DNA of 64,000 nucleotides from Spiribacter halobius (GCF_020883455.1 NZ_CP086615.1:3960501-4024500), one strand, 5' to 3'; counted from the stretch's first letter, positions 49,615 through 59,235 are shown. Notes: a model not told the origin generated them from the sequence alone. Numbers and translations: made by a program.

Positions 49615-50222
49615 GCCACCACTTCCAGCCGGCCATCACGGACACGCAGGTGCCGGCTCGCGACGCGGGCAATCTGGGCCAGGTCGTGGGCCACCCACAA
49701 GGTCGGCAGGGCATCCGCCCGGATGCGCCGAAGCAGCCACGCCTCAACGCGCAGTGTGGTCGCTGCATCCAGGTTGGCCGTGGGCTCGTCCAGAAGCAGG
49801 GCATCGGGTCCGTGGGCCAGTGCGCGCAGGAGCGCGGCCCGCTGGCGCTCGCCGGACGACAGACGGGTGACCGGCCACTGCGGCAGGTCCGGCGGCAGGT
49901 TCAGTGCCTGCAGGTCCGTGGCAGCGGGTGCCTCGGGGAAATGGTCGCCCACGCGCGGGTACCACCACGCCGCTTCCGCGGGCAGCAGCGTCACCCGTCG
50001 GCGCCATGCATGGGCGGGCGCGCTTTGCTGGTCGCAACCGTCAAGCCGGATGTTGCCGCCGTGGGCGTCGAGATCCGCCACCGCGCGGAGGAGCCGGGTC
50101 TTGCCCGCGCCGGAGGCGCCGGACAGACCGACCACCTCGCCGGGCGCGACCGTCAGCGTCGCTCCCGAGACGCTCTGGCAGTCCACCTCGCTCAGCACAA
50201 GACCGGCAGTAATTGCTTGCAT
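49611..50222 (-). CDS. ABC transporter ATP-binding protein, FetA/YbbL-like
   Basis: 203 residues from the ATG at 50222; the longer upstream frame is not supported. It has a Walker A motif (GASGAGKTRLL), signature LSSGERQRAALLRALA, Walker B (DALLLDEPTANLD) and switch His (VAHD). Its small size fits YbbL/FetA. It pairs with the permease downstream and probably drives iron or related metal export. The intergenic region to the divergent MgtC/DUF4010 gene is 169 bases. Confidence 0.9.
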   Translation of the reverse strand: MQAITAGLVLSEVDCQSVSGATLTVAPGEVVGLSGASGAGKTRLLRAVADLDAHGGNIRLDGCDQQSAPAHAWRRRVTLLPAEAAWWYPRVGDHFPEAPAATDLQALNLPPDLPQWPVTRLSSGERQRAALLRALAHGPDALLLDEPTANLDAATTLRVEAWLLRRIRADALPTLWVAHDLAQIARVASRHLRVRDGRLEVVA

Positions 50223-50391
50223 GGGTCGGCAGTATCGCAGATCGGCCTGACGAGCTCGGCTCCGGCGTGCGTCCTGACACGGCTCGCGGTCAATCGCGCA
50301 AGACAGACCGGCGCAGGGCGGCTGGATTGGCCGATCCCGCGCCGGAGACGGAACACTATCCGGACCGAAGCCTTGGGAATAGGGTGGGGAC

Positions 50392-51663
50392 ATGGCGGTG
50401 GAGCACGGCAGCAACCTCACGCTCTTCGGCGGCCTTGCCGTGGCCCTGGCGGTGGGTCTGCTGATCGGGCTCGAGCGCGGCTGGCGGCTGCGCGACGCCG
50501 CCGAAGGCGAGCGTGTGGCGGGGCTGCGCACCTACGGGCTGTTCGGGCTATTCGGCGGCCTTGCCGCCGTGCTCGCCGAGCGGCTCGGCCCGGCTGTGCT
50601 GGCGGTGGCCCTGGCAGTGGTCGCGCTGGTGGTGGTGACCGCGCACTGGATCAGCAGCCGCGAGACCGCCGAGTACGGTATCACCAGCCTGGTGGCGTCA
50701 CTGGTGACCTTCGCCCTCGGCGCGCTGGCAGTGGCGGGGGCGCCGGCCGCGGCGGCGGCCGGCGCGGTGGTCACCGCCCTCATGCTGAGCCTCAAGCCGG
50801 AGCTGCATGGCTGGGTGGCCCGGCTCGACCGCCGGGAGCTCATTGCCGCGCTGCAGCTGCTGCTCATCTCGGTAGTCATTCTGCCGCTGCTGCCGGACGC
50901 GGGGCTCGGGCCCTGGGGGGCAATCAACCCTTATCGGCTGTGGTGGCTGGTGGTGCTGATTGCCAGCATCTCCTTTGTCGGCCACTTCGCCGTGCGCATC
51001 GCCGGCGCCGGCCGCGGCATCCTGCTGACGGGCCTGTTCGGCGGCATGGCCTCCTCCACCGCGCTCACCGTCGCGCTCGCCCGGGAGCGGGCACGACTCG
51101 GCGGCAACACCACGCTTCTGGCCCTGGGCATCATGCTCGGCGCCAGCACCGCCGTGCCCCGGATGCTGCTGCTGGTCGCGATTACCGCACCGGCGCTGCT
51201 GCCGCAGGCCGGGCTGGTGCTGGCCGCACCCTTCGCCGCCGGGGTGGTGGTCGCGCTGGCCCAGAGCTGGCGAGTGCGAAGCCAGCGCCTGGCCGGCCCG
51301 GTACAGCCGGGGCGGCCCTTTCAGCTGGCGCTGGTGCTGCGCTTCGCGCTGCTGCTCGGGGCGGTCGGCATCGCCGGTGAGGCCGCCTGGCGCTGGCTCG
51401 GCAGCGGCGGCGTGCTCGCCGTCGCCGCGCTGGCCGGTCTGGCGGAATTGAACGCCATCACACTGACCCTCGGGCGGCTGGCCGAGGCCGCGCTGGAGCC
51501 GGCGCTCGCCGCGCGGGCGCTGCTCGCGGCACTGGCGGCGAACACCCTGCTCAAGCTCGCGCTGGTGCGGCTGGCCGGCGGCCCTGAGCTGCTGCGGGCG
51601 CTACTTCCGTTTGCCCTCGCGGTGCTGCTTGCGGCGCTGGCGGTGGCGCTGTACGCCGCCTAG
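50392..51663 (+). CDS. MgtC/DUF4010 family membrane protein
   Basis: 423 residues with an N-terminal MgtC-like domain (about 1-150: GLLIGLERGWRLRDAAEGER, VAGLRTYGLFGLFGGLAAVL) and a C-terminal DUF4010 domain (about 180-420: GRGILLTGLFGGMASSTALT, ALGIMLGASTAVPRMLLLV). It has about 12 helices. The function is unknown, though MgtC links suggest a role in Mg2+ or membrane-potential homeostasis. It is distinct from the short MgtC at 28452 and transcribed alone. Confidence 0.9.
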   Translation: MAVEHGSNLTLFGGLAVALAVGLLIGLERGWRLRDAAEGERVAGLRTYGLFGLFGGLAAVLAERLGPAVLAVALAVVALVVVTAHWISSRETAEYGITSLVASLVTFALGALAVAGAPAAAAAGAVVTALMLSLKPELHGWVARLDRRELIAALQLLLISVVILPLLPDAGLGPWGAINPYRLWWLVVLIASISFVGHFAVRIAGAGRGILLTGLFGGMASSTALTVALARERARLGGNTTLLALGIMLGASTAVPRMLLLVAITAPALLPQAGLVLAAPFAAGVVVALAQSWRVRSQRLAGPVQPGRPFQLALVLRFALLLGAVGIAGEAAWRWLGSGGVLAVAALAGLAELNAITLTLGRLAEAALEPALAARALLAALAANTLLKLALVRLAGGPELLRALLPFALAVLLAALAVALYAA

Positions 51664-51714
51664 CCAGCCCTGACCATGACACTCATTCGCGAGAGCTCTG
51701 GTCGCAGGAATCGA

Positions 51715-51930
51715 TCAGCGTTTCGCTAAAGGAATATTGTCCGCCCAGCAATCGCGCCCGGGCATCATCAGCAAGCGCTGGCAGCCATGCTTCTTGCGCC
51801 AGCTGTAGAGCGTCGTATCGCTCACGCCCATCTTGCGGCAGACCTCGGCGACCGGGGTGCCGGGCTCCCACCGCTTGAGCGCGAAGGCGATCTGTCCACG
51901 GTCGTCTGCGTGCGAGAATCCGAACCTGTC
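51715..51930 (-). pseudogene. IS3-family transposase OrfA fragment
   Basis: The minus strand encodes QIAFALKRWEPGTPVAEVCR and KMGVSDTTLYSWRKKHG, the HTH of IS3-type OrfA proteins. It lacks a proper N-terminus and stops soon after the HTH; no OrfB or terminal repeats are seen. It lies in the upstream region of the AEC transporter and is a relic of an insertion. Confidence 0.78.
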
Positions 51931-51961
51931 CGCAGCCGCACCCGGTTCAGGATCACCGGCC

Positions 51962-52831
51962 ATGCTCCAGGTTCTCGACATCGTCGTACCCGTGTTCGCC
52001 ATCGTGCTGGTGGGCTTTGCCTACGCCCAGCTGCGCCCGGCGGACATGGACACCGCAAACCGCCTGAACGTCAGCCTGTTCTCTCCGGCGCTCATCTTTC
52101 ACGCGCTCTCCGAGCAGGTGGGCGATATCGGCGGCTTGGGGAGCCTGGCGCTCGGCGCCGCCGTGATCGTGCTCGGCTCGGGCGTGCTGGCGTGGCTGCC
52201 CGCCCGCCTGCTTGGCTGGCAATGGCGCACCGTGGTGCCGCCGGCGATGTTCAAGAACGTCGGCAACATGGGGCTGCCGCTGATGGTCTTCGCCTATGGC
52301 GAGGGCGCACTATCGGCGGCGGTTACGCTGTTCGTGACCTCGACGCTGATCCACTTCACGCTGGGGGCCTGGCTACTGTCCCGCGGCCTGAACCTCCTTG
52401 GCCTGCTGCGCAACCCCATCGTGCTCGCAACCATTGCTGGCATCGCGGCCCAGGCGCTGGACTGGCGCGCCCCGGAGATGCTTCGCCCCGGCATCGCCAT
52501 GCTCGCTGACGTCGCCATCCCGCTGATGCTCGTCTCCCTCGGCGTGCGCCTGACCGATCTCGACCTGAACCACTGGCGCATCGGGCTACTGGGCGGCCTG
52601 CTGGCACCGCTGACCGGGCTCGCCATCGCCGTGCCCTGGATCCTCGCCGCCGGTCTGTCCGGCCAGCAGGCCGGACTGCTGCTCCTGCTCGCCGCCCTGC
52701 CACCCGCGGTGCTGAACTACATCCTTGCCGAAAGTTTCCGCCAGCAGCCTGCCGAGGTGGCCGCCATCGTCGCCTTCGGCAATCTGGCCGCCTTGGCGGT
52801 GATCCCCGCGGTCCTCGCCATGCTGCTCTAG
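51962..52831 (+). CDS. AEC (auxin efflux carrier) family transporter
   Basis: 289 residues from the ATG at 51962 (MLQVLDIVVPVFAIVLVGF) with ten membrane helices in two halves. Family features include RLNVSLFSPALIFHALSEQV, PAMFKNVGNMGLPLMVFAYGEG and LPPAVLNYILAESFRQQPAEV. AEC proteins move organic acids such as malate or malonate, or amino-acid-like compounds. The upstream region is disrupted by the IS3 fragment, so the original promoter may be altered. Confidence 0.9.
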   Translation: MLQVLDIVVPVFAIVLVGFAYAQLRPADMDTANRLNVSLFSPALIFHALSEQVGDIGGLGSLALGAAVIVLGSGVLAWLPARLLGWQWRTVVPPAMFKNVGNMGLPLMVFAYGEGALSAAVTLFVTSTLIHFTLGAWLLSRGLNLLGLLRNPIVLATIAGIAAQALDWRAPEMLRPGIAMLADVAIPLMLVSLGVRLTDLDLNHWRIGLLGGLLAPLTGLAIAVPWILAAGLSGQQAGLLLLLAALPPAVLNYILAESFRQQPAEVAAIVAFGNLAALAVIPAVLAMLL

Positions 52832-52903
52832 CGCGACCGACCTGCCGGGCGGACGGGTCACCCGCGGCCTGGCCACGGGACCGCGCCGTTCACGGCTGCC
52901 GGA

Positions 52904-53104
52904 TCAGTGGCACTTACGGAGCGCCATCGGCTGGGCGGGCAGCGGGGGATACAGCAGATTCCTCGCGGCAAGCCCCAAGGCCTCACGCAACCCGAAGAAG
53001 CCGAGAGCGTCGAGCGTCAACCCGCTGGCGAGGGAGAGCAGCAGAAGCAAGGCCACGGTCCAGTGCACCAGACGCTGCGAGAGCGCGTAGCGGCGGTCGC
53101 TCAC
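52904..53104 (-). pseudogene. N-terminal fragment of a cytochrome b561-type protein
   Basis: 66 residues: RRYALSQRLVHWTVALLLLL and SLASGLTLDALGFFGLREALG match the first membrane helix and haem-ligand His region of bacterial cytochrome b561. The frame then ends after PPLPAQPMALRKCH without the other three helices. It is either a truncated gene or a fragment; no downstream continuation is visible. Confidence 0.6.
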
Positions 53105-53456
53105 GCTTAGTCCCGGTCAACGCTTGTGATCTCTTGAAATAAGGATCGCGACATTGCGCACGGAAAACCCGCGTGGTTGGCGGGTCAAATCTCCAGCGCC
53201 CAAGATTAACTTGGAACTGTCTGAATCCTATTCCCAAACGCCAAAAGACAGATGCGTAAAGCCCTGGGGAACACGACGACGGCAAGTCGGTATGCAGCTG
53301 CCTGGGCTCCGCCCCGGGTTTGGCCCACGTCAGCGGCAAACCGGAGGATCAGCGCTCGATCGAGCAGCCCAATGAACCATCGACAGGCTTTGAATCTCCG
53401 CTCGCTGGTCGACGGCCGCCGGCACAATCAGCCGATACGGGCAGAACTCGTTCGGA
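53105..53456. other. Intergenic region, no gene seen
   Basis: About 350 bases with noticeably lower GC than the surroundings (for example around 53180-53240). No gene, hairpin or repeat stands out. It may be acquired or remnant DNA. Confidence 0.4.
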
Positions 53457-53777
53457 TCAGCAATTAGTCATCATGAAAATCTTGTCAAACCCGGCGATTC
53501 GGAGAATGCGTGCCGTGCGTTCGTTGGCGTCAGCCAACTCGACTGTCGCGTTCCGCGCTTGTGCATACTCGTGCAATAAAACAAGCATTCCCAATCCCGC
53601 ACTGTCGACATATTCCGTCTCCGAGAGGTCGACGATGTAGTGCCTGACGTCGCTGATGCCATCATACACAGCCCGGAAGTCTCGGTGATTCTGTAAGGCA
53701 AGCCGCCCACGGACTCTTATGCGCATACATCCATTTGACTCCCGGTATGCTGAAATGTGAGCAATTGAGTCAGCCAT
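53457..53777 (-). CDS. STAS-domain anti-sigma factor antagonist-like protein
   Basis: 106 residues forming one STAS domain: RIRVRGRLALQNHRDFRAVY, the conserved segment IVDLSETEYVDSAGLGMLVL with Ser59 in the position phosphorylated in SpoIIAA-type proteins, then ARILRIAGFDKIF. Such proteins bind anti-sigma factor kinases or act as relay switches. No RsbW-like kinase is adjacent. It lies near the KaiC and GGDEF/EAL genes on the same strand, but about 390 bases of unassigned DNA separate them. Confidence 0.88.
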   Translation of the reverse strand: MADSIAHISAYRESNGCMRIRVRGRLALQNHRDFRAVYDGISDVRHYIVDLSETEYVDSAGLGMLVLLHEYAQARNATVELADANERTARILRIAGFDKIFMMTNC

Positions 53778-54163
53778 CCCTATAGACCCTCGCGTTTCGC
53801 GATCGCACCTCTTTCGGGCAGGCCCAAGAAACGTCCGGCCAGGCCTAACGGCCCTAAGGCGACGCTTGAGAGCAAGCGGCTGCAGAGCCTGGTCTCCGGC
53901 TTGGGCTTCGAGCAGTCCTCGGGAAGGTCGCTTGAAAAATCAGCGACTTCTTCCGGTCGTGGATTCCGACGGCAGCGGATGCGCCGCTCAACGCAGCGCT
54001 CGCCGCGCTCAACGCTCCGCTCCCCCGCAGGGCACGAGCCACCGTCGCGCGACCGCCGGTCCGACCTTTCGAGGAGCGTGTTGTGTGCTTCACGCCCCGA
54101 CACCTGTTTGCGGTCCAGACGCGATCGCCGGCGGGTCGCAAGCCGGGTGGCCGCAAGGTGTGT
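53778..54163. other. Intergenic region, no supported gene
   Basis: About 390 bases. An open frame of 107 codons on the minus strand has unusual composition (many Arg, Ser, Glu and Cys) and no recognisable pattern. It was not called. Confidence 0.4.
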
Positions 54164-56530
54164 TCACGGATCCATGAGCCCGCAACGCGCCCCGGCGTCC
54201 ACACTCGCAGCGCCGGGCGGCGCTATCGGGTCGAGGGTCAGTTGAGGAATCTCTTGAGGCGGCAGGGCCGGGCTTGCAAGAAATCCCTGCCCGAGCCTGC
54301 AGCCGATTGCCTCGAGCCGATCGCGTTGTGCCCGGGTCTCGACGCCTTCCGCCACGACGGTCAAAGCCAGATGCCGGCCGACGTCGACGATCGCGCTGAC
54401 GATTCCCTCGCCCTGCCGCCCGTTTCCCAGGCAATCCACGAACATCTTGTCGATCTTCAGCGCGTGCAGTGGCATCGACTGCAGGCGTGCGAGCGAGGAG
54501 TACCCGCGCCCAAAATCGTCCAGCGCCAACCGAAACCCCGCATCGCTTAGCGCCTGCATCGCCACCGAGACATCGTCGGGGTCGCGCATCAGCACGTCCT
54601 CGGTGAGCTCCAGCGACCATGCACGCGGCTCCGTCCCCTCGGCGGTAATCAGATCGCGGATCCGGGCCGACGCCGCGGTACCCTGCAACTGACTGACGGA
54701 GAGGTTCACCGCCATGCAGAGCTCGATCCCCTCGCGCTGCCAGTGCGCCAGCTGCCGGGCGGCGCTCGCCAGCACCCAGTCGCCGAGGGGCTCGATCAAC
54801 CCGATGTCCTCCACCACCGGCATGAAGTCCCCGGGGGACATGGGCTGGCCTTCACGGTTGGTCCAGCGCAGCAGTGCCTCGACGGCCACGACGCGCCCTG
54901 TCTCGAGCTCCCAGATCGGCTGGTAGTGCAGGCGGAACTCCTCCGCCTCGAACGCCTGGTGTAACTGCGCCTCGAGGGAGAGGCGCTGCTGGCGGTGATG
55001 GCCCATCTCGGGCGAATAGGTCTCCGTTCGCCGGCGCGACTGCTTGGCCTCGTACATCGCCATGTCGGCCTGGTCGATGACCGTCTCGGCATCCGCTCCG
55101 AGGTAGGGCAACAGGCTCACGCCGATGCTCGGAGCAAGGCGATGTCGATAGCCCTGGATGTCAAAGGGCTGCTGCAGGGTCTCGACGATGCGGCTTGCAA
55201 GGGCATCTGCCGCCTGCCGCAGACGCTGCTCGCCGTCACGGCCATCGCTTGCCGGCTGGCGGGGGCTGTCCACGAGCACCACGATGAACTCGTCACCCCC
55301 CTGGCGTGCCACCAGGTCGTCCTTGCGCAGCGTCTGCTGGATACGCTCGGCCGTGCAGCGCAGCACCTCGTCCCCGGCGGCATGCCCGAGCGCGTCGTTG
55401 ACGAGCTTGAAGTCATTCAGGTCGATGAACAGCACCGCCGCGGTCTGATCCTCACCCTGTGCCGAGACGACCTGCTCCAGGCGCTGCAACAGCCAGCGCC
55501 GATTCGGCAGCCCTGTCAGCGCGTCGCTGTAGGCAAGCTGCCGGATCCTGGCATCCTGACGCTCCTGCTCCTCCTTAATGCGCAGGCGGTCAATACCGAA
55601 CGCCAGATTGCTGGCGAGCCGCTCCAGGAGCTGGCGCTCCTCGTCGCCGAAATCGCCCGCCCGCGTGGAATAGACCACCAGCACCCCGGGCACGCCGCGC
55701 TCAGGTTCGAGCGCCATCGCGATCACGGCCTTCAGCCCCCAGTCATCGAGGTGGGTGCGCCAGGGCGCCAGGCATTCCGCCGCCGCCGTATCCGAGATGA
55801 TCTGCGTCGTGCCGCTCGCAAGCGCCCAACCGGCGGGCCCGTGCCCCTTCGGACTGTCGTCCCAGCGAATGTCGAGACCCCGGACATAGCCAGCCGAAGG
55901 CCCCGACGCCGCGTGAACCATGATCTTCGCGCGCTCGCCAGCATCGATGCCGGCGAAACCCACCCAGGCAAGCGCATAGCCTTCGGACTGCGTGATCATC
56001 CGGCAGACGGAGTTGATCAACCCCGACTCGGTGGTCTCCCAGAGCATGACCTCGTTGCAGGCGTGCAGGATGCGCAGCGCCCGGCTGACCCCAGCAAGAG
56101 CCTGGCGCGTCCGCCCATGGGCTGCCGACTGCTCCACCGAGAGCGCCCGCAGCCGGATGAGATTCCGGACCCGGGCGCGTAACTCGTGCCCGGTGCTCGG
56201 GATCCGGAGCACGTCATCGACGGTGTGACCAAGCTCGCTTGCGACGAGCGTGGGGGACACATGCCCCTCCTTAGCGAGCAGGAGCACGGGCAGAGCAACC
56301 GGACTCGCGGCAGCACGCAGCGCCCTGATCCGGTCGCGTCGTCCCTTGAGCGACGGCTGATCGATGATCAGCAGATCAGCATCGGTGCCAGCTGAGCAGT
56401 CCTCATCGAAGGCCTCGATTGCGTAGCCCTCAGGGCTTAGCGTTCGCATCAGCAAGGCGCGATCCGCGGCGCCCTGCAAGGCGACTTCCACCCGGCTTGC
56501 GCGGGTGCTTTGCTCTACCTCTGACGTCAT
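54164..56530 (-). CDS. Receiver-like/GAF/GGDEF/EAL cyclic-di-GMP protein
   Basis: 788 residues: a response-regulator-like N-terminus (about 12-125, VEVALQGAADRALLMRTLSP, DADLLIIDQPSLKG) lacking the usual acidic pocket, a GAF domain (about 150-320, GPAGWALASGTTQIISDTAA), GGDEF (about 330-500, RQGGDEF near 411) and EAL (about 520-770). EAL motifs are intact: VEALLRW, LELTEDVLM, LALDDFGRGYSS, LKIDKMF and VVAEGVET. It can probably both make and break cyclic-di-GMP. It overlaps the KaiC-like gene by four bases, so a joint signalling role is likely. Confidence 0.92.
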   Translation of the reverse strand: MTSEVEQSTRASRVEVALQGAADRALLMRTLSPEGYAIEAFDEDCSAGTDADLLIIDQPSLKGRRDRIRALRAAASPVALPVLLLAKEGHVSPTLVASELGHTVDDVLRIPSTGHELRARVRNLIRLRALSVEQSAAHGRTRQALAGVSRALRILHACNEVMLWETTESGLINSVCRMITQSEGYALAWVGFAGIDAGERAKIMVHAASGPSAGYVRGLDIRWDDSPKGHGPAGWALASGTTQIISDTAAAECLAPWRTHLDDWGLKAVIAMALEPERGVPGVLVVYSTRAGDFGDEERQLLERLASNLAFGIDRLRIKEEQERQDARIRQLAYSDALTGLPNRRWLLQRLEQVVSAQGEDQTAAVLFIDLNDFKLVNDALGHAAGDEVLRCTAERIQQTLRKDDLVARQGGDEFIVVLVDSPRQPASDGRDGEQRLRQAADALASRIVETLQQPFDIQGYRHRLAPSIGVSLLPYLGADAETVIDQADMAMYEAKQSRRRTETYSPEMGHHRQQRLSLEAQLHQAFEAEEFRLHYQPIWELETGRVVAVEALLRWTNREGQPMSPGDFMPVVEDIGLIEPLGDWVLASAARQLAHWQREGIELCMAVNLSVSQLQGTAASARIRDLITAEGTEPRAWSLELTEDVLMRDPDDVSVAMQALSDAGFRLALDDFGRGYSSLARLQSMPLHALKIDKMFVDCLGNGRQGEGIVSAIVDVGRHLALTVVAEGVETRAQRDRLEAIGCRLGQGFLASPALPPQEIPQLTLDPIAPPGAASVDAGARCGLMDP

Positions 56531-57993
56531 CCGGGCGTCGCGCCCCCCGCCCGGTCGACGACTTCGGGGATGCCACGCAGGATGCCGCGCAGGTCGTGCA
56601 GGGGCTCACCAACCACCAGACCCTCCGCGGTCACCTCGAACTCCCGCAGCGTCTTCTCGAAATCACCCGTGCGCTTCTTGAGCATCCCGATGGTCTTGCG
56701 AATCTCCCCCCCGATCTCGATGTAGCGCAGGAGCAGCACCGCATCGGAGAGGTAGCTGATGCCATGTTCGGTCACCCGCAGCTCGCCGCCGGTGATCGAG
56801 CCGATCTCGTTGATGAGCAGAACGGTCACGCCCATGTTCGCCATGTAGCGGCACAGGGCATGCGCATGTTGGCCAACATCCTCGCCGCGGACGGACTGCC
56901 GATAGCCGGCGAGACTGTCGATCATGACCATGCGTGCGCCGCGCGCCTCGATCTCGTCTCGAACCCGCCAGGCAAACTCGTCCGGCGTCAGAGCGAGTGG
57001 CTCGACTTCCACAACCGTGAGGGCGTCGCGCTCAACCATCTCGTCGAGCGGGATACCCACGTGCTCGCAGCGATGCCGCAACGTGGCGAGGCTTTCCTCG
57101 AAGCTGAAGATTGCCGAGCGCTCGCCACGTCGCGCCGCCTCATGGAGGAATTGGGCGCCCAGCGATGTCTTGCCGACCCCCGTCGGGCCGGAGATGATCG
57201 ACACGGTCCCTCGATCCAGACCGCCGCCAATGAGCCTGTCCAGCGCGGGGATGCCGGAGGGAACCGGTTCGGGAGAGAACTGCCGGCAGTGCTCGTCCGG
57301 GACGAGGCGCTCGTAGACCCGCATGCCTTGACCACCGAGGCGCAGGGTGTGACGCCCCTCAGCGAATCGCGAACCGCGGAACTTCACCACCGACAGCGCG
57401 CGACCGGATTCCCTCCAGTCCAGCTGCAGAATGCCATCACCGAGGTAGCGCAGGTCCTGCTCCGCGGGCGAACCCTGCTCGGCCGTGAATACGACGGTGG
57501 CACCCGCGCCGGTCAGGTAGTCCAGCAGGTTCATGACCTGTTTGCGGAATTGATAGGCATCGGGGGCGAGCAGCTGAAACTGGCTCAGGGCGTCGATGAA
57601 GACACGCCGGGGCGGCCCCGCCGGGAACGCCGCCTCGATGCGAGCGCGGATGTCGGGCTGCTCGGCCTCCCACGGTTCGAGCAGGGAATAGGTTGCCGCC
57701 CCCTCACCCTGCGCCCCCGGCGAGAGATCGATGACCTGAATCCCGTCGAGTTCGAGTCCGATGGAGGCCGCGTCGTCGCGGATATGGCGCTCCGCCTCAC
57801 CCAGGCTCACCAGCACGCCCTCTGAAGGTTCGCCGGCGGCTAGAAAATGGAGGCCCAGGGTCGTCTTGCCCGTGCCTGGCTGGCCGCTAACCAGGTAGGA
57901 CCGGCCTGGTAGCAAACCCGCACCCAGGATGGAATCGAGCCCCGGCACCCCGGTGCCAAGCCGCTCCTGTTGCCCTTCGCTCATCTCGTCCAA
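56527..57993 (-). CDS. KaiC-like double-ATPase signalling protein
   Basis: 488 residues with two RecA-like KaiC domains. Domain 1 (about 10-230) has Walker A GQPGTGKTTL; domain 2 (about 245-470) has GPTGVGKTSL near 268 and the KaiC-type C-terminal motif MLKKRTGDFEKTLREFEVT. The cyanobacterial Ser-Thr autophosphorylation pair is represented by ISYLSD, so phosphorylation may differ. No KaiA or KaiB is nearby. It is the first gene of an operon with the GGDEF/EAL protein and probably controls or is controlled by it. Alternative starts exist at the second in-frame ATG (57984). Confidence 0.92.
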   Translation of the reverse strand: MDEMSEGQQERLGTGVPGLDSILGAGLLPGRSYLVSGQPGTGKTTLGLHFLAAGEPSEGVLVSLGEAERHIRDDAASIGLELDGIQVIDLSPGAQGEGAATYSLLEPWEAEQPDIRARIEAAFPAGPPRRVFIDALSQFQLLAPDAYQFRKQVMNLLDYLTGAGATVVFTAEQGSPAEQDLRYLGDGILQLDWRESGRALSVVKFRGSRFAEGRHTLRLGGQGMRVYERLVPDEHCRQFSPEPVPSGIPALDRLIGGGLDRGTVSIISGPTGVGKTSLGAQFLHEAARRGERSAIFSFEESLATLRHRCEHVGIPLDEMVERDALTVVEVEPLALTPDEFAWRVRDEIEARGARMVMIDSLAGYRQSVRGEDVGQHAHALCRYMANMGVTVLLINEIGSITGGELRVTEHGISYLSDAVLLLRYIEIGGEIRKTIGMLKKRTGDFEKTLREFEVTAEGLVVGEPLHDLRGILRGIPEVVDRAGGATPG

Positions 57994-58915
57994 CCCTCGT
58001 TTACCTCGAATCGGAAGGCACCGAATCTGCCGGGAATTCTGTTAAGACTCCCTGGAGTGCCGACGCCCCAACCTGGGAGATCGAACCAGGCGCCGGAGCG
58101 CGCGGACCACTGGTCCAACGCACGCGACGGACGACACGCGCATACGGGCTCGGTTTCATACCGGTCCAAGCGCAGATCCTGTCCGCGAGGTAGTGCAATC
58201 CGGGACAAGGGTGCTTGGCGCCAGGGCGGCTGCCCCACAGAATGTCGGGGTCCTCCACAAGGAATCGTCGGGACAGGGCGCTACCGAACTCAGCCGGCGC
58301 ATTGCTCGCAACGCGGACACGCTTCAAGTGAGTCATAAACTGGTTAGCAATTTCACATCCAACGATTTGCCGCTTGGTAGGAGTTGGCGATATGCCCGAA
58401 TCAACCAGTAATGCCCTAAGAATTGCGACGGCAGCGGATTCAAGGCTTTGGGATATTCAGCGAAATGGGATCCACATGGCTCACCAGGCCGTCTTGGAGG
58501 CGCGCGACCACCCATCGGAACTGCTCATACATACAAGGGTGGGCCGGCGTCTCACGGTGAGGCGGAGAAGCGGCAACCGTGTGGGCGTCCCGTTTGGCAG
58601 CCCATTGCAGAGAGATACCCTGCCGAGGGCGTTTCGCCGGAACCCGGCCACGGCGTCTGATTCACCTCGGGCGGTAGCGCCGGGAAAGGCGCGTTGCACC
58701 AATGGCAGGTGTGAAAGACTTTTCGCGGCGGCCAGGGGCGTTTTCGTGCCATCAGTCAGGCACGTCCATTGCGACATCGAATCTTCCGGAGACGGAACGT
58801 ACGCAAGACAAAAAGTGCCCACAGGCTACATGCTAAAGCATGTCAGTCAATAGCAGGTCGCCGGAAGCACTCGCTTATGGTGGTCTACGCGCCGTCAACA
58901 CACGCGGACGGCGGC
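57994..58915. other. Long non-coding or remnant region
   Basis: About 920 bases between the KaiC and HTH genes. Open frames on both strands (for example 58374-58853 plus and 58481-58822 minus) have no ribosome-binding site or recognisable family, and parts (58330-58400) are AT-rich. A 13-bp palindrome GGACCACTGGTCC lies at 58104-58116. The region may carry the KaiC promoter and relics of lost genes. Confidence 0.45.
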
Positions 58916-59212
58916 ATGGCGAAACACGGCAGCTACGGCAAGGCGATCCGCCGCATGCGGCGCTATCGTGGTATCCCTCAGGATGGCATGACCTCGGTCG
59001 TCTCGCGCGCGTACATCGGGGAGCTTGAGCGGGGACTCAAGGAGCCGACGTGTGCCAAGGTCAACAACCTCTGTCGTGCACTCGATTTTCCACCGCTCAC
59101 CGTGCACATACTCGCTTTCGCCGATTGCTCCGACGACATCGGGGACATCGTCGGGCCAGCGGCTGACGCGGCCCGGGCGATTCTCGACGGCACCGGAACC
59201 GACGAGAGCTGA
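58916..59212 (+). CDS. XRE-like helix-turn-helix protein
   Basis: 98 residues from the ATG at 58916 (MAKHGSYGKAIRRMRRYRG). The segment GMTSVVSRAYIGELERGLKE with PTCAKVNNLCRALDF is a phage-repressor/XRE-type HTH. The rest is a short acidic tail. The start is uncertain, and an in-frame ATG at 58877 is possible. It stands just before an EAL-domain fragment and may once have controlled or been fused to it. Confidence 0.75.
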   Translation: MAKHGSYGKAIRRMRRYRGIPQDGMTSVVSRAYIGELERGLKEPTCAKVNNLCRALDFPPLTVHILAFADCSDDIGDIVGPAADAARAILDGTGTDES

Positions 59213-59235
59213 GCGACGCAGCTGCGCATCGCCCC

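Noticed and set aside
53780-54103. 107-codon minus-strand frame between STAS and GGDEF/EAL genes
   Set aside because: Odd composition, no ribosome-binding site and no homology pattern; recorded as intergenic.
58374-58853. 159-codon plus-strand frame upstream of the HTH gene
   Set aside because: No recognisable family, and the opposite strand is open as well; coding potential could not be supported.
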